From Lagierella massiliensis (lineage in GTDB: Bacteria > Bacillota > Clostridia > Tissierellales > Peptoniphilaceae), in NCBI GenBank assembly GCA_030532135.1, contig JAUNLT010000001.1:1-64000 (forward strand): a stretch of 64,000 nt of DNA. The letters run 5' to 3'. Position numbers and translations under genes: made by a program. Numbering within the stretch: the stretch's first letter is position 1; the number at the start of each line of letters is the position of its first letter. Shown piece by piece: positions 26,139-33,547 of the stretch. A model generated the notes under the pieces. It worked only from the letters and a program-made list of their open reading frames with translations, was not told the origin of the DNA and made no database searches.

Positions 26139-26546
26139 ATGATTAAAGAATTTAAAGAATTTGCAATGCGTGGTAATGTAATGGATATGGCAATAGGGGT
26201 TATAATTGCTGGAGCTTTTGGAAAAATTGTAGAATCTATAGTTACAATATTGATGAATATAGTAACTGCTGCTACAGCAGGTGTTAAATTTGAAGAATTA
26301 ACAACCACAATTGCTGGAGTTGAAATACCCTATGGAGCAGTTATCCAGGCGATTATAAATTTTGTAATCATCGCTTTTATACTATTTTTAATTATTAAGG
26401 GTATGAACAGATTGAAGAGAAAAGAGCCGGAAGAAACTCCTGACACAAAAATTTGTCCTCATTGTCAAACAGAAATACCTATAGGCGCTACTAGATGTCC
26501 ACATTGTACATCTAAACTAGAAGGATATCAAAATGAAATTGCATAA
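26139..26546 (+). CDS. mscL: Large-conductance mechanosensitive channel with zinc ribbon
   Basis: A 135-residue protein. MscL features: EFKEFAMRGNVMDMAIGVIIAGAFGKIV, the pore helix, a periplasmic loop and the second helix FVIIAFILFLIIKGMN. It opens on membrane tension to release solutes. The C-terminal helix is replaced or followed by a rubredoxin-type zinc ribbon (CPHCQTEIPIGATRCPHC), seen in some Firmicutes MscL. AAAGGAGG precedes the ATG, and TATAAT at 26065-26070 is the likely -10. Confidence 0.95.
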   Translation: MIKEFKEFAMRGNVMDMAIGVIIAGAFGKIVESIVTILMNIVTAATAGVKFEELTTTIAGVEIPYGAVIQAIINFVIIAFILFLIIKGMNRLKRKEPEETPDTKICPHCQTEIPIGATRCPHCTSKLEGYQNEIA

Positions 26547-26550
26547 AAAA

Positions 26551-26576
26551 ATCCCTAGGTTTTCCTAGGGTTTTTT
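26551..26576 (+). terminator. Terminator of mscL
   Basis: CCCTAGG/CCTAGGG stem with a TTTT loop and six T. It lies between convergent genes. Confidence 0.92.
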
Positions 26577-26597
26577 ATGTGAAAATTTTTATTTAGA

Positions 26598-27554
26598 TTA
26601 CTTGTCTTCATGTAAATCTTTTTGTCTATTCACAAAGGAAGAAATTTTTTTATACTCTTTCTTTTTTTCAAGCTTAGGTCTTTCTTTTTCCATATATCCA
26701 TAAACTTCACTTAGTATGGTGGCGGTTAGCTCTCCAGAGATTAAAATACTTAAGACGATATAATTTATCCAGATTAGAAATATCATTATACCAACAAGAG
26801 GACCGTAGATTGATTGCATATTTGAAAAATTAGATACATATATACCATAGCCTATACTTATTAGGGAACATGAAATAGTAGCAGATAATCCTCCTAGAAA
26901 TGCGGGTTTAATCGGAATTAGTTTGTCCATGGACTCGGATGCACCAATTAGAAATACTACTGTAAACACAAGAATCATTACACTAAGGGGAATTAGAATT
27001 CTCAAAAGGTTTACAAAAGTTGGATTTATCAAGTCCTGTGGGATATTAAAAATATCCATAATTTTCTTTACTAGATCAGGTCCTGTTGCCATTGCGAATA
27101 TGAGAGCTACTAAGACAAGTGCTAAAAGTAATGTAAAGGTTAAAGAGAGTAATTGATTTTTTATAAAAGAAGATCCATCTTCTTTATTAAAGGACTTGTC
27201 AAAAGCTTTTCTCATAGCCTTAACTCCTCTAGATGCAGCGTATAAAGCAGCAAGAACCCCAAAGGATAAAATTCCTGTAGATCTTTGATTTATTATAAAA
27301 TCTAAGATGGAGCTAAATAGCGGTTGAACTTGTTCCGGCAATTTAGTTACAAGGTCTGTAACGTAGGAAATATTTTCTGACATTACAGATATTAGTATAT
27401 TAATAATGATTACAAAACTTGGAATAATAGCTAATAGTAGATTGTAGCTAACTTGGTAAGACATTATCATTATATCGTGCTCTTTTATTCGAGCTAAAAG
27501 TTCTTTTAAAAAATCTTTGCTAAATATAATTTTAAGTTTTTTATTATTTTCCAT
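26598..27554 (-). CDS. YihY/BrkB family membrane protein
   Basis: A 318-residue protein with about six membrane segments. It has the family blocks YQVSYNLLLAIIPSFVI near the N-terminus, a central AASRGVKAMRKAFDKSFN and IYGPLVGIMIFLIWINYIVLSILISGELTA near the end. It was once called ribonuclease BN in error; the function of the family is unsettled. The C-terminal tail is highly charged. No operon partner is evident. Confidence 0.9.
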   Translation of the reverse strand: MENNKKLKIIFSKDFLKELLARIKEHDIMIMSYQVSYNLLLAIIPSFVIIINILISVMSENISYVTDLVTKLPEQVQPLFSSILDFIINQRSTGILSFGVLAALYAASRGVKAMRKAFDKSFNKEDGSSFIKNQLLSLTFTLLLALVLVALIFAMATGPDLVKKIMDIFNIPQDLINPTFVNLLRILIPLSVMILVFTVVFLIGASESMDKLIPIKPAFLGGLSATISCSLISIGYGIYVSNFSNMQSIYGPLVGIMIFLIWINYIVLSILISGELTATILSEVYGYMEKERPKLEKKKEYKKISSFVNRQKDLHEDK

Positions 27555-27712
27555 TGGGCACCTAATTTCTTTATTAAATAGTTTAGAATTTGTATATATA
27601 ATATCATAGCTTTAGAAAAAACACACATTTTAGTGTAAACACCTTGAGATTTTAATTTTTATTATGGTAATACTTATCATTTACATATTTTTTCTTATTA
27701 AATGAAAGTAGA

Positions 27713-27806
27713 ATATACTTTTCCATATACTTTTCCACATTTCAAATAGGATAATCATCAGTTTTCCACAAATTTATCCACATTATCCACAATACACTTA
27801 TCCCAT
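27713..27806 (+). promoter_or_regulatory. Cluster of DnaA-box-like sites in a 355-bp intergenic gap
   Basis: Two perfect consensus boxes TTATCCACA lie head to tail at 27774-27782 and 27783-27791. TTTTCCACA occurs at 27731-27739 and 27762-27770, and TTATCCCAT at 27798-27806. All five point the same way. A tandem repeat of ATACTTTTCCA starts at about 27714. No dnaA or dnaN is in the window, so this looks like a DnaA-binding cluster away from the origin. Confidence 0.7.
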
Positions 27807-27838
27807 TCCATATTTTGAATTTTATGTATAAATATAGG

Positions 27839-27868
27839 TTGCTTTTTAATTATTAGGGTATATAGAAT
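27839..27868 (+). promoter_or_regulatory. Probable hpf promoter
   Basis: TTGCTT at 27839-27844 and TATAGA at 27861-27866 (spacer 16) or TAGAAT (spacer 18). It lies just downstream of the DnaA-box cluster. Confidence 0.45.
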
Positions 27869-27909
27869 ACATAAGAAGAAATTCTTATTTTTAAATAGGA
27901 GGTATTTGT

Positions 27910-28446
27910 ATGAAATTTACTCATGTAGGAAAAAATTACAAAGTTGGGGACAACTTAAAAGAAATTTCTGAGAAGAAATTGGGAAAGCTTGATAAGTACT
28001 TTGCCGATGATGTGGAGCTTAGAATTACCTATAGCCAAGAGGGAAAGTTTGCTAAAGCGGAGGTGACCATACTAATACCAGGCACAGTTCTTAGAGCTGA
28101 GGAAGCTACTGATGATATAAAGACTTCTATTGATAGAGTTGTTGACTCTCTTGAATCACAGATTAGAAAATATAAAACTAGACTACAAAAGAGATACAAC
28201 AATGGAAGAACTATTAGATTTGAAAATATAGCTGAAATGGTTGGAGAAGAAAAGCCTGAAAATGAGAAAAAAATTGTGAAGGTTAAAAAATTTGGTCTTA
28301 AACCAATGGATGCAGAAGAGGCTATTCTTCAAATGGAACTTATCAGTCATGACTTCTTCGTATTCTTAGATTCTAGAACAGACTTAGTAAAGGTAGTATA
28401 CAAGAGAAAAGACGGAAACTACGGTATATTGGAACCTGATTTCTAA
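27910..28446 (+). CDS. hpf: Ribosome hibernation promoting factor, long form
   Basis: A 178-residue protein. The N-terminal S30AE domain (MKFTHVGKNYKVGDNLKEI, KLDKYF) binds the 30S decoding site. The C-terminal domain (KKFGLKPMDAEEAILQMEL, FFVFLD) drives 100S dimer formation. The length is that of the long form of Firmicutes. AGGAGG precedes the ATG. The 355-bp upstream gap with DnaA boxes raises the chance of growth-phase control. Confidence 0.95.
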   Translation: MKFTHVGKNYKVGDNLKEISEKKLGKLDKYFADDVELRITYSQEGKFAKAEVTILIPGTVLRAEEATDDIKTSIDRVVDSLESQIRKYKTRLQKRYNNGRTIRFENIAEMVGEEKPENEKKIVKVKKFGLKPMDAEEAILQMELISHDFFVFLDSRTDLVKVVYKRKDGNYGILEPDF

Positions 28447-28494
28447 GTGAATTTGACAGTGATAAAATTACAAGTTAAAGTTATATATAGTTAG

Positions 28495-28520
28495 AAAGAG
28501 ATATGAAAATATCTCTTTTT
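28495..28520 (+). terminator. Terminator of hpf
   Basis: AAAGAGATAT/ATATCTCTTT with a GAAA tetraloop. Confidence 0.85.
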
Positions 28521-28547
28521 AATATTAATACATGAAAGGAAGTTAAA

Positions 28548-29072
28548 ATGAAAAGACAATCTAAACTTGTATTAATGGCGAGTCTTTTGTCACTAATAAA
28601 CCTAACTGTTGGAGATACTCAGCTTAGAGTTTCTATGGGAATTATTGTATTTGTTGTAGGAGTATTACTGTTCAAGGAGATAAATCCCATATCACTTTCA
28701 TTTTCTACAGGTGTTGGCGTTTTTATTATAAGGCTTATAGAGGGCTCTTTTATCACAGGGCTTAACGGGAGATTAATTTTATCCTATTCACTGGAGATAA
28801 TTTTCTATATTACTTATGGATTATTTTTCTATATATTAGTTAGAAAAGAGGATAAAAAACAAAATAATCCACTTATTTTATTACTTATGATTTGTGATTT
28901 TGGAGCAAACGCCATGGAATCGCTATTTAGATATTCGGTTTCTGACTTTGGTTTAGTAACAGAAAATTTTACTACAATTTTCCTTGTGGCATTTGTTAGA
29001 TCGGCATTAATATGGATTACATGGAGAATTATTTCAGAGCATATTGAAATAGGAGAGGAGAAAAAACTTTAA
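28548..29072 (+). CDS. Unknown membrane protein upstream of the alanine symporter
   Basis: A 174-residue protein with five to six hydrophobic segments and short loops. Early segments include SLLSLINLTVGDTQLRVSMG. It recalls the membrane sensor part of some histidine kinases but has no kinase domain; I do not recognise a family. AAAGGAAG precedes the ATG. Its TAA shares one base with the ATG of the symporter gene, so the two are translationally coupled and probably work together. Confidence 0.75.
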   Translation: MKRQSKLVLMASLLSLINLTVGDTQLRVSMGIIVFVVGVLLFKEINPISLSFSTGVGVFIIRLIEGSFITGLNGRLILSYSLEIIFYITYGLFFYILVRKEDKKQNNPLILLLMICDFGANAMESLFRYSVSDFGLVTENFTTIFLVAFVRSALIWITWRIISEHIEIGEEKKL

Positions 29073-30481
29073 TGCAGTTTTTTGTAAAAATAATTAAGTT
29101 TTTAAATGTTGTCCTTTGGGATTATATATTGCTTTTTGGACTTATAGGTCTAGGAATCTATATGACCATATTACTTAAATTTCCTCAATTCAAGAGGGTA
29201 TTACCAGCACTTAAAAAACTAATTAAAGACATAATTGACAAAGTAGAAGTACCTGAAGGAAGAATGACGCCTTTTCAGTCCCTTGCAACAGCTATTGCAG
29301 CACAGGTAGGAACTGGAAATATAATAGGAGTTGCAACGGCAGTGGCATCAGGAGGACCGGGAGCTGCGTTTTGGATGATATTGTCAGCGTTTTTCGGAAT
29401 GTCAACTATCTTTGCAGAGGCGGTTCTTGCCCAGAAGTATCGAGAAGTAGACAATGGAGATTTGGTGGGAGGACCAGCATACTATATTAAAAACGGTTTA
29501 AAGAACAAACCTCTTGCGTATGCTTTTGCGTTTTTCTGTGTAATTGCACTGGGAGTTGTTGGGATAATGGTTCAATCCAACTCGGTTGCAGTTTCAGTAA
29601 GTTCATCTTTCAATTTACCTAAAGTTTGGGTTTCAATCGGACTTGTAGCAGTAGTTGCTGCGGTGCTTACTGGAGGAATGGAGAGAATTGCAGGATTTAC
29701 TGAAAAAGTTGTTCCAGTAATGGCATTTGCGTATTTATTAGGTGCAATACTAATAGTAATTTTTTACAGATCAAATATAATTCCTGCGCTTGAAATGATA
29801 ATTAAGGGAGCTTTTAACCCTAAGGCTATTGGTGGAGGTATTCTTGGAATAGGAATCCAAGAGTCAATTAGGTTTGGAGTTGCAAGAGGACTTTTTTCAA
29901 ATGAAGCAGGAATGGGTTCTACACCTCATTCCCATGCAGTATCAGGGACTGATCACCCTGCAGAACAAGGTTTTATTGCGATGATTGGTGTATTTATTTC
30001 AACGTTCTTAATTTGTATGTGCACAGTTTTGGTTTCACTTACTTCAGGTAGTTACGATCCTACAATTCCTGCATCTACCATGGAAAAGACAGCAACACTT
30101 ATGACTCAAAATGCTTTTGCACTAGGTTTTGGATCATTTGGTGAAATATTCTTATCGGTAGCACTGTCATTCTTTTCACTTACTACAATAGTTGGTTGGT
30201 ATTTCTTTGCAGAATCCAATGTAAAATTGATTGTAAATAAAAATAAAAAAATCGTTAGCATGTTTAAATTTGTAGTGCTTGGTTTTTTACTATATGGAAC
30301 TACATTAAAAGAAGGATTTGTGTGGGACTTGGCAGACACAGCAATGGGATTAATGGCATTACCTAATGTTATTGCAATATTTTTCTTAGGAAAGGAAGCT
30401 AGAGATATATTAAAAGACTATGACAAACAAGTTAAATCAGGTAAACCTCTACACTTCGACTATAAATTTGAAAGAGAATAA
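29072..30481 (+). CDS. Alanine/glycine:cation symporter (AGCS family)
   Basis: A 469-residue polytopic protein. Family motifs: TPFQSLATAIAAQVGTGNI, GGPGAAFWMILSAFFGM, GDLVGGPAYYI and SNEAGMGSTPHSHAVSG. These surround the sodium and substrate sites of AGCS carriers. It takes up alanine or glycine with sodium. The start overlaps the upstream gene by one base; AGGAGAGGAG lies about ten bases before. It ends at a terminator shared with the arsM gene on the other strand. Confidence 0.95.
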   Translation: MQFFVKIIKFLNVVLWDYILLFGLIGLGIYMTILLKFPQFKRVLPALKKLIKDIIDKVEVPEGRMTPFQSLATAIAAQVGTGNIIGVATAVASGGPGAAFWMILSAFFGMSTIFAEAVLAQKYREVDNGDLVGGPAYYIKNGLKNKPLAYAFAFFCVIALGVVGIMVQSNSVAVSVSSSFNLPKVWVSIGLVAVVAAVLTGGMERIAGFTEKVVPVMAFAYLLGAILIVIFYRSNIIPALEMIIKGAFNPKAIGGGILGIGIQESIRFGVARGLFSNEAGMGSTPHSHAVSGTDHPAEQGFIAMIGVFISTFLICMCTVLVSLTSGSYDPTIPASTMEKTATLMTQNAFALGFGSFGEIFLSVALSFFSLTTIVGWYFFAESNVKLIVNKNKKIVSMFKFVVLGFLLYGTTLKEGFVWDLADTAMGLMALPNVIAIFFLGKEARDILKDYDKQVKSGKPLHFDYKFERE

Positions 30482-30486
30482 AAATT

Positions 30487-30523
30487 ACCACATCAAAATT
30501 TTAATTTTGATGTGGTTTTTTTG
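30487..30523. terminator. Bidirectional terminator between the symporter and arsM
   Basis: ACCACATCAAAA/TTTTGATGTGGT 12-bp stem with T-runs on both strands. Confidence 0.9.
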
Positions 30524-31303
30524 TTATTTATAAGCTGTTATTGTAGATGAGAGTAGATAATCTTTTAAATTTACTTCATCTATTCCCCATTTTGACGCAT
30601 ATTCATCTGTAACTACATTAGCTTCAATATCTATATTTTTAAATCCAGTGTTTACTAAAATTTCTTTTAACCTATCCAAGGTTACAGAACCTGCCACTCA
30701 AGTTCCGTACATTTTAGGATTATCTAGTACCGATTGGGGAAGGGGCTTACTTTGAGTAATATCAGAAATTCCAATCCTTCCACCTGGTTTTAACACTCTT
30801 AATATTTCTCTATATACCTGTTCCTTCTGTGTAGAAAGGTTGATTACACAATTTGAAATAACAATGTCTACACTATTGTCGGGTACGGGAAGATATTCAA
30901 TTTCTCCAAGTCTAAAATTTACATTTGAAAACTTCCTCTTCCTACCTATAAGCCTTGCCTTTTCAACCATATCTATACTTGAATCTACACCTATAACATA
31001 ACCAGAATTACCGACTGCTTTTGCGGCTATAAATACGTCAAAACCCTTACCACAACCTAAGTCCAGTACAATTTCTCCTTCTTTTGGCTTTGCCTTTTCA
31101 TGGGGATTTCCACAACCAAGACCCATATTTGCCTCATCAGGAACATTTTCAAGTTGCTCTTTTGAATATCCTAAAGCCTTATTTAATTCGTTTGTGTTAA
31201 CTCTTGCTTTTTTCTTTCCTGTGGCAATATCAGTGTAAAAGTCTCTAACAGACTTTCTTATTTCACTTTCATCTAGTTTTTTATTTTTTAAATCCTTGTC
31301 CAT
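30524..31303 (-). CDS. arsM: Arsenite S-adenosylmethyltransferase, selenocysteine-containing
   Basis: The plain frame stops at UGA (30698-30700), but translation continues as a conserved ArsM C-terminus: VAGSVTLDRLKEILVNTGF up to TAA at 30524-30526, 259 residues in all. UGA is codon 202, at the position of the catalytic Cys in the family's CVAGA motif. ArsM features: GLGCGNP (Cys64), SAM-binding DLGCGKGFDVF, ISNCVINL and LRVLKPGGR. The N-terminal Cys pair of ArsM is missing. It methylates arsenite using SAM. It follows an ArsR gene after 9 bases. A hairpin after the UGA could serve as SECIS. Confidence 0.88.
30679..30700 (-). other. UGA selenocysteine codon of arsM with downstream hairpin
   Basis: On the minus strand the UGA is followed after five bases by AGGTT-CTGT-AACCT, a 5-bp stem with a four-base loop. 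This is a short candidate bacterial SECIS; the structure is not a textbook match. Confidence 0.6.
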
Positions 31304-31312
31304 ATTACACCC

Positions 31313-31606
31313 CTAATAATTACTTTTCTTTAAATCTGAAAAATTTAAGTTTTGAATATACTCTTTAAATTCTAAAAAAATCTCTTTATTGATTCTATAA
31401 TAAGACCATTTTCCAACTTGTCTAACTAAAACTAAATCACATTCAACCATATTCTTCATGTGATAAGATAGGGTAGACTGAGATATATCGAGAAAATCCA
31501 AAAGTTCACAAGCACAGAGTTCGCCATTTCCCAATTCTTTTAAAATTTTAAGTCTATTTAAATCACAGAGACATTTAAAGATTGCAGTTATTTTATTATC
31601 GGTCAT
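31313..31606 (-). CDS. arsR: ArsR family metalloregulator
   Basis: The ATG at 31606 after GAGGTG is preferred over upstream in-frame starts and gives 97 residues. It is a winged helix protein with the arsenic-sensing ELCACELL motif (two Cys on the sensor helix) and the recognition helix DISQSTLSYHMKNMVECDLV. It should repress the arsR-arsM operon and release DNA on As(III) binding. The promoter upstream is near-perfect and overlaps a palindrome. Confidence 0.92.
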   Translation of the reverse strand: MTDNKITAIFKCLCDLNRLKILKELGNGELCACELLDFLDISQSTLSYHMKNMVECDLVLVRQVGKWSYYRINKEIFLEFKEYIQNLNFSDLKKSNY

Positions 31607-31633
31607 TTCACACCTCATATCGATAACTTTCAA

Positions 31634-31669
31634 TATAACAATTATAGTCTTTGAAAATTTCATTGTCAA
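31634..31669 (-). promoter_or_regulatory. arsR-arsM promoter and candidate ArsR operator
   Basis: On the minus strand: TTGACA (31664-31669), a 17-bp spacer and TATAAT (31641-31646), a full consensus promoter. The palindrome TATAATTGTTATA (31634-31646) covers the -10, a natural place for an ArsR repressor. Confidence 0.8.
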
Positions 31670-31720
31670 TGTATAAAAACTGTATTATACTAAGTTTTAA
31701 GTATAGAAAGGCAGGATAAA

Positions 31721-32092
31721 ATGAAGAAGTTAATTCTATTATTAGTTCTTATTGTACTGATTTCATTAACCTATATTAAGTTAAGTTCATCTTCCAAGAT
31801 AGTTTTTGACAATGGAACAGGTGAAGAAATAACAAATTTGGAAATTAAGCTTACATCACAAGACACATGGACCAATGTTGGTAAAATTTCTCCAAATGAA
31901 AAAGAAACATTTCATATAGATTACCCAAAAGATTTTATAGAGGGAAGTTTAGAGCTTAGGTATGTAGACTTTAAAGGTGAGAAACATTTAGAAACGGTTG
32001 TGGGATATCTGGAAAAAGGCTATAAGGTAAATGTAAAGGTTAAAATCTTAGAAGTTTCAGAAAATGGAATATATAAATTAGAAATTAAGTAG
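31721..32092 (+). CDS. Unknown membrane-anchored protein
   Basis: A 123-residue protein with one N-terminal hydrophobic segment (LILLLVLIVLISLTYIKL) and an outside domain of alternating beta pattern (KIVFDNGTGEEITNLEIKLTS, WTNVGKISPNEKETF). It looks like a small immunoglobulin-like fold, but I do not recognise a family. GGCAGG precedes the ATG. It is divergent from arsR and could be an arsenic-unrelated neighbour. It ends at a bidirectional terminator. Confidence 0.7.
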   Translation: MKKLILLLVLIVLISLTYIKLSSSSKIVFDNGTGEEITNLEIKLTSQDTWTNVGKISPNEKETFHIDYPKDFIEGSLELRYVDFKGEKHLETVVGYLEKGYKVNVKVKILEVSENGIYKLEIK

Positions 32093-32107
32093 ATTTTATA
32101 TAATCAT

Positions 32108-32138
32108 AAAAAAACCACCTTTAGGTGGTTTTTTTATT
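32108..32138. terminator. Bidirectional terminator before lplA
   Basis: AAAACCACCT/AGGTGGTTTT with T-runs on both strands, overlapping the lplA stop. Confidence 0.9.
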
Positions 32139-33132
32139 GAAAGAAAAGATCGGCTAATTCATCCGCTGAAATATTTCCAAAGTAGTCTTCTAGTTTAAAA
32201 CTTTCTAAAATTTCTTTAACCTTGGACTTTTTGTATTCTACCCCTTCGATTGCTTTTCTAATGTCTTCAACATCTTCTTTACCGAAGAAATCGCCGTTAA
32301 TGTGAAGTTTCTTTATAGTTCCATTATCTAAGTCATAGGCAAGTTCCACAAACCCTGCTGGAAATTTTTTGTACTGCTTTACTTCCCCAACAGGTTTTTT
32401 ACCATAATTCCAAGCGTCTATTGAAAATCTAGAGTCATATATCTCTTTTACACCTTGAAGCTCTTCCTTTGAAAGTACATATTCTTCTGGTTCTTCGTCA
32501 AATTGCTTAAAAATTTCCTTTAGAAGAATCTGTTTAAAGTCTTCAGTGCTTACATTTTTTTCTTTCAAGTACGGTGCGACATTTGTAACCCTTGCTCTTA
32601 CAGATTTAACACCCTTAGACTCTAGTTTTTCCTTTCTAGGATTTAAAGCTTTTGCAAGTTCTTCAAGTTGGACATTAAATAGTATACACCCGTTTGACAA
32701 AACTCTGTTATTATCTACAGACTGGCTTGCTCCTATACATTTTTTACCGTCAATGGTAATGTCATTTCTACCAGATAGTTCTGCATTTATTCCTATTTTC
32801 TTTAAAGCGTTAACAATTGGTATATAGTATTGTTTAAAGTCAATTCTATCGTGACCTTTAGTCTTTGTAATAAATGAAAAATTCAAGTTTCCAAGGTCAT
32901 GATAAACTGCTCCACCACCAGTTATTCTTCTACAAACCTTTAGATTGTGATCAATTACATAGTCTTCATTTATCTCCGCATAGGCATTTTGGTTTCTACC
33001 TATTATTATAGATGGGGAATTAATCCAAAGGTAAACATACTCTTCTTCATCCAACGGCAAGTTTCTAAAAATATATTCTTCAAAACTCAAATTGTAATAT
33101 GGGTCGTTGGAATGAGATTCTAAATATTTCAT
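32134..33132 (-). CDS. lplA: Lipoate-protein ligase A
   Basis: The ATG at 33132 (MKYLESHSNDPYYN) has AGGAGG nine bases before it and is preferred to the closer starts at 33138 and 33141; 332 residues. The lipoyl-transferase core shows LWINSPSIIIGRNQNAYAE, RRITGGGAVYHDLGNLNFSF and GRNDITIDGKKCIGAS, followed by the C-terminal adenylation-assisting domain. It activates free lipoate with ATP and attaches it to lipoyl domains. It is transcribed alone. Confidence 0.95.
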   Translation of the reverse strand: MKYLESHSNDPYYNLSFEEYIFRNLPLDEEEYVYLWINSPSIIIGRNQNAYAEINEDYVIDHNLKVCRRITGGGAVYHDLGNLNFSFITKTKGHDRIDFKQYYIPIVNALKKIGINAELSGRNDITIDGKKCIGASQSVDNNRVLSNGCILFNVQLEELAKALNPRKEKLESKGVKSVRARVTNVAPYLKEKNVSTEDFKQILLKEIFKQFDEEPEEYVLSKEELQGVKEIYDSRFSIDAWNYGKKPVGEVKQYKKFPAGFVELAYDLDNGTIKKLHINGDFFGKEDVEDIRKAIEGVEYKKSKVKEILESFKLEDYFGNISADELADLFFQ

Positions 33133-33267
33133 ATTCATCAACCTCCTAATGATATTATAGTATAAACAGTAAAAAATCTCATATTGTGAAAAGGTAGCTA
33201 CTTTATATTTACCAATAACTATGAATTTATAACACTTAGGTATATAATTAAAAAGGGAGTGATATAT

Positions 33268-33435
33268 ATGAAAAATCTTATAGGAGTTGGAATTGTCATT
33301 TTAATAGTGGCCATGCTTCTTTCACTATTGGGGAAAATGATAAATTTTGCTTTTAAAATCTCAATAATTGTCATAGCCCTTGCGATAATAGTTAAACTTT
33401 TAAGTAACTATACAAGAAGGAATGATAAGAAGTAG
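33268..33435 (+). CDS. Small two-segment membrane protein
   Basis: A 55-residue ORF from ATG 33268 after AAAGGGAGTG to TAG 33433-33435. It reads MKNLIGVGIVILIVAMLLSL, a charged turn GKMINFAFK, a second hydrophobic run ISIIVIALAIIVKLL and a basic end YTRRNDKKK. The codon use matches that of the neighbours, and a TATAAT lies about 20 bases before the ribosome-binding site. It has its own terminator. The function is unknown. Confidence 0.7.
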   Translation: MKNLIGVGIVILIVAMLLSLLGKMINFAFKISIIVIALAIIVKLLSNYTRRNDKK

Positions 33436-33436
33436 A

Positions 33437-33466
33437 AGATTTCACATAATAGTGGGGTCTTTTTTT
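33437..33466 (+). terminator. Terminator of the small membrane protein
   Basis: AGATTTCAC/GTGGGGTCT stem with three G-U pairs, then seven T. Confidence 0.75.
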
Positions 33467-33547
33467 GTTAAATGTCTAAATTTCAAAGTTTATTTGAACT
33501 TATGATACGATATATGTTAAAATTAACCGAGGATAATGAGGTGAATT

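Noticed and set aside
27832-27868. SigB- or SigH-type promoter for hpf
   Set aside because: GGGTAT and GAAT are present, but the partner elements do not sit at the right distance; a SigA promoter explains the bases as well.
27713-27910. Chromosomal origin (oriC)
   Set aside because: DnaA boxes are present, but dnaA, dnaN, rpmH and rnpA are not nearby, and all boxes face one way. A non-origin DnaA cluster is the safer reading.
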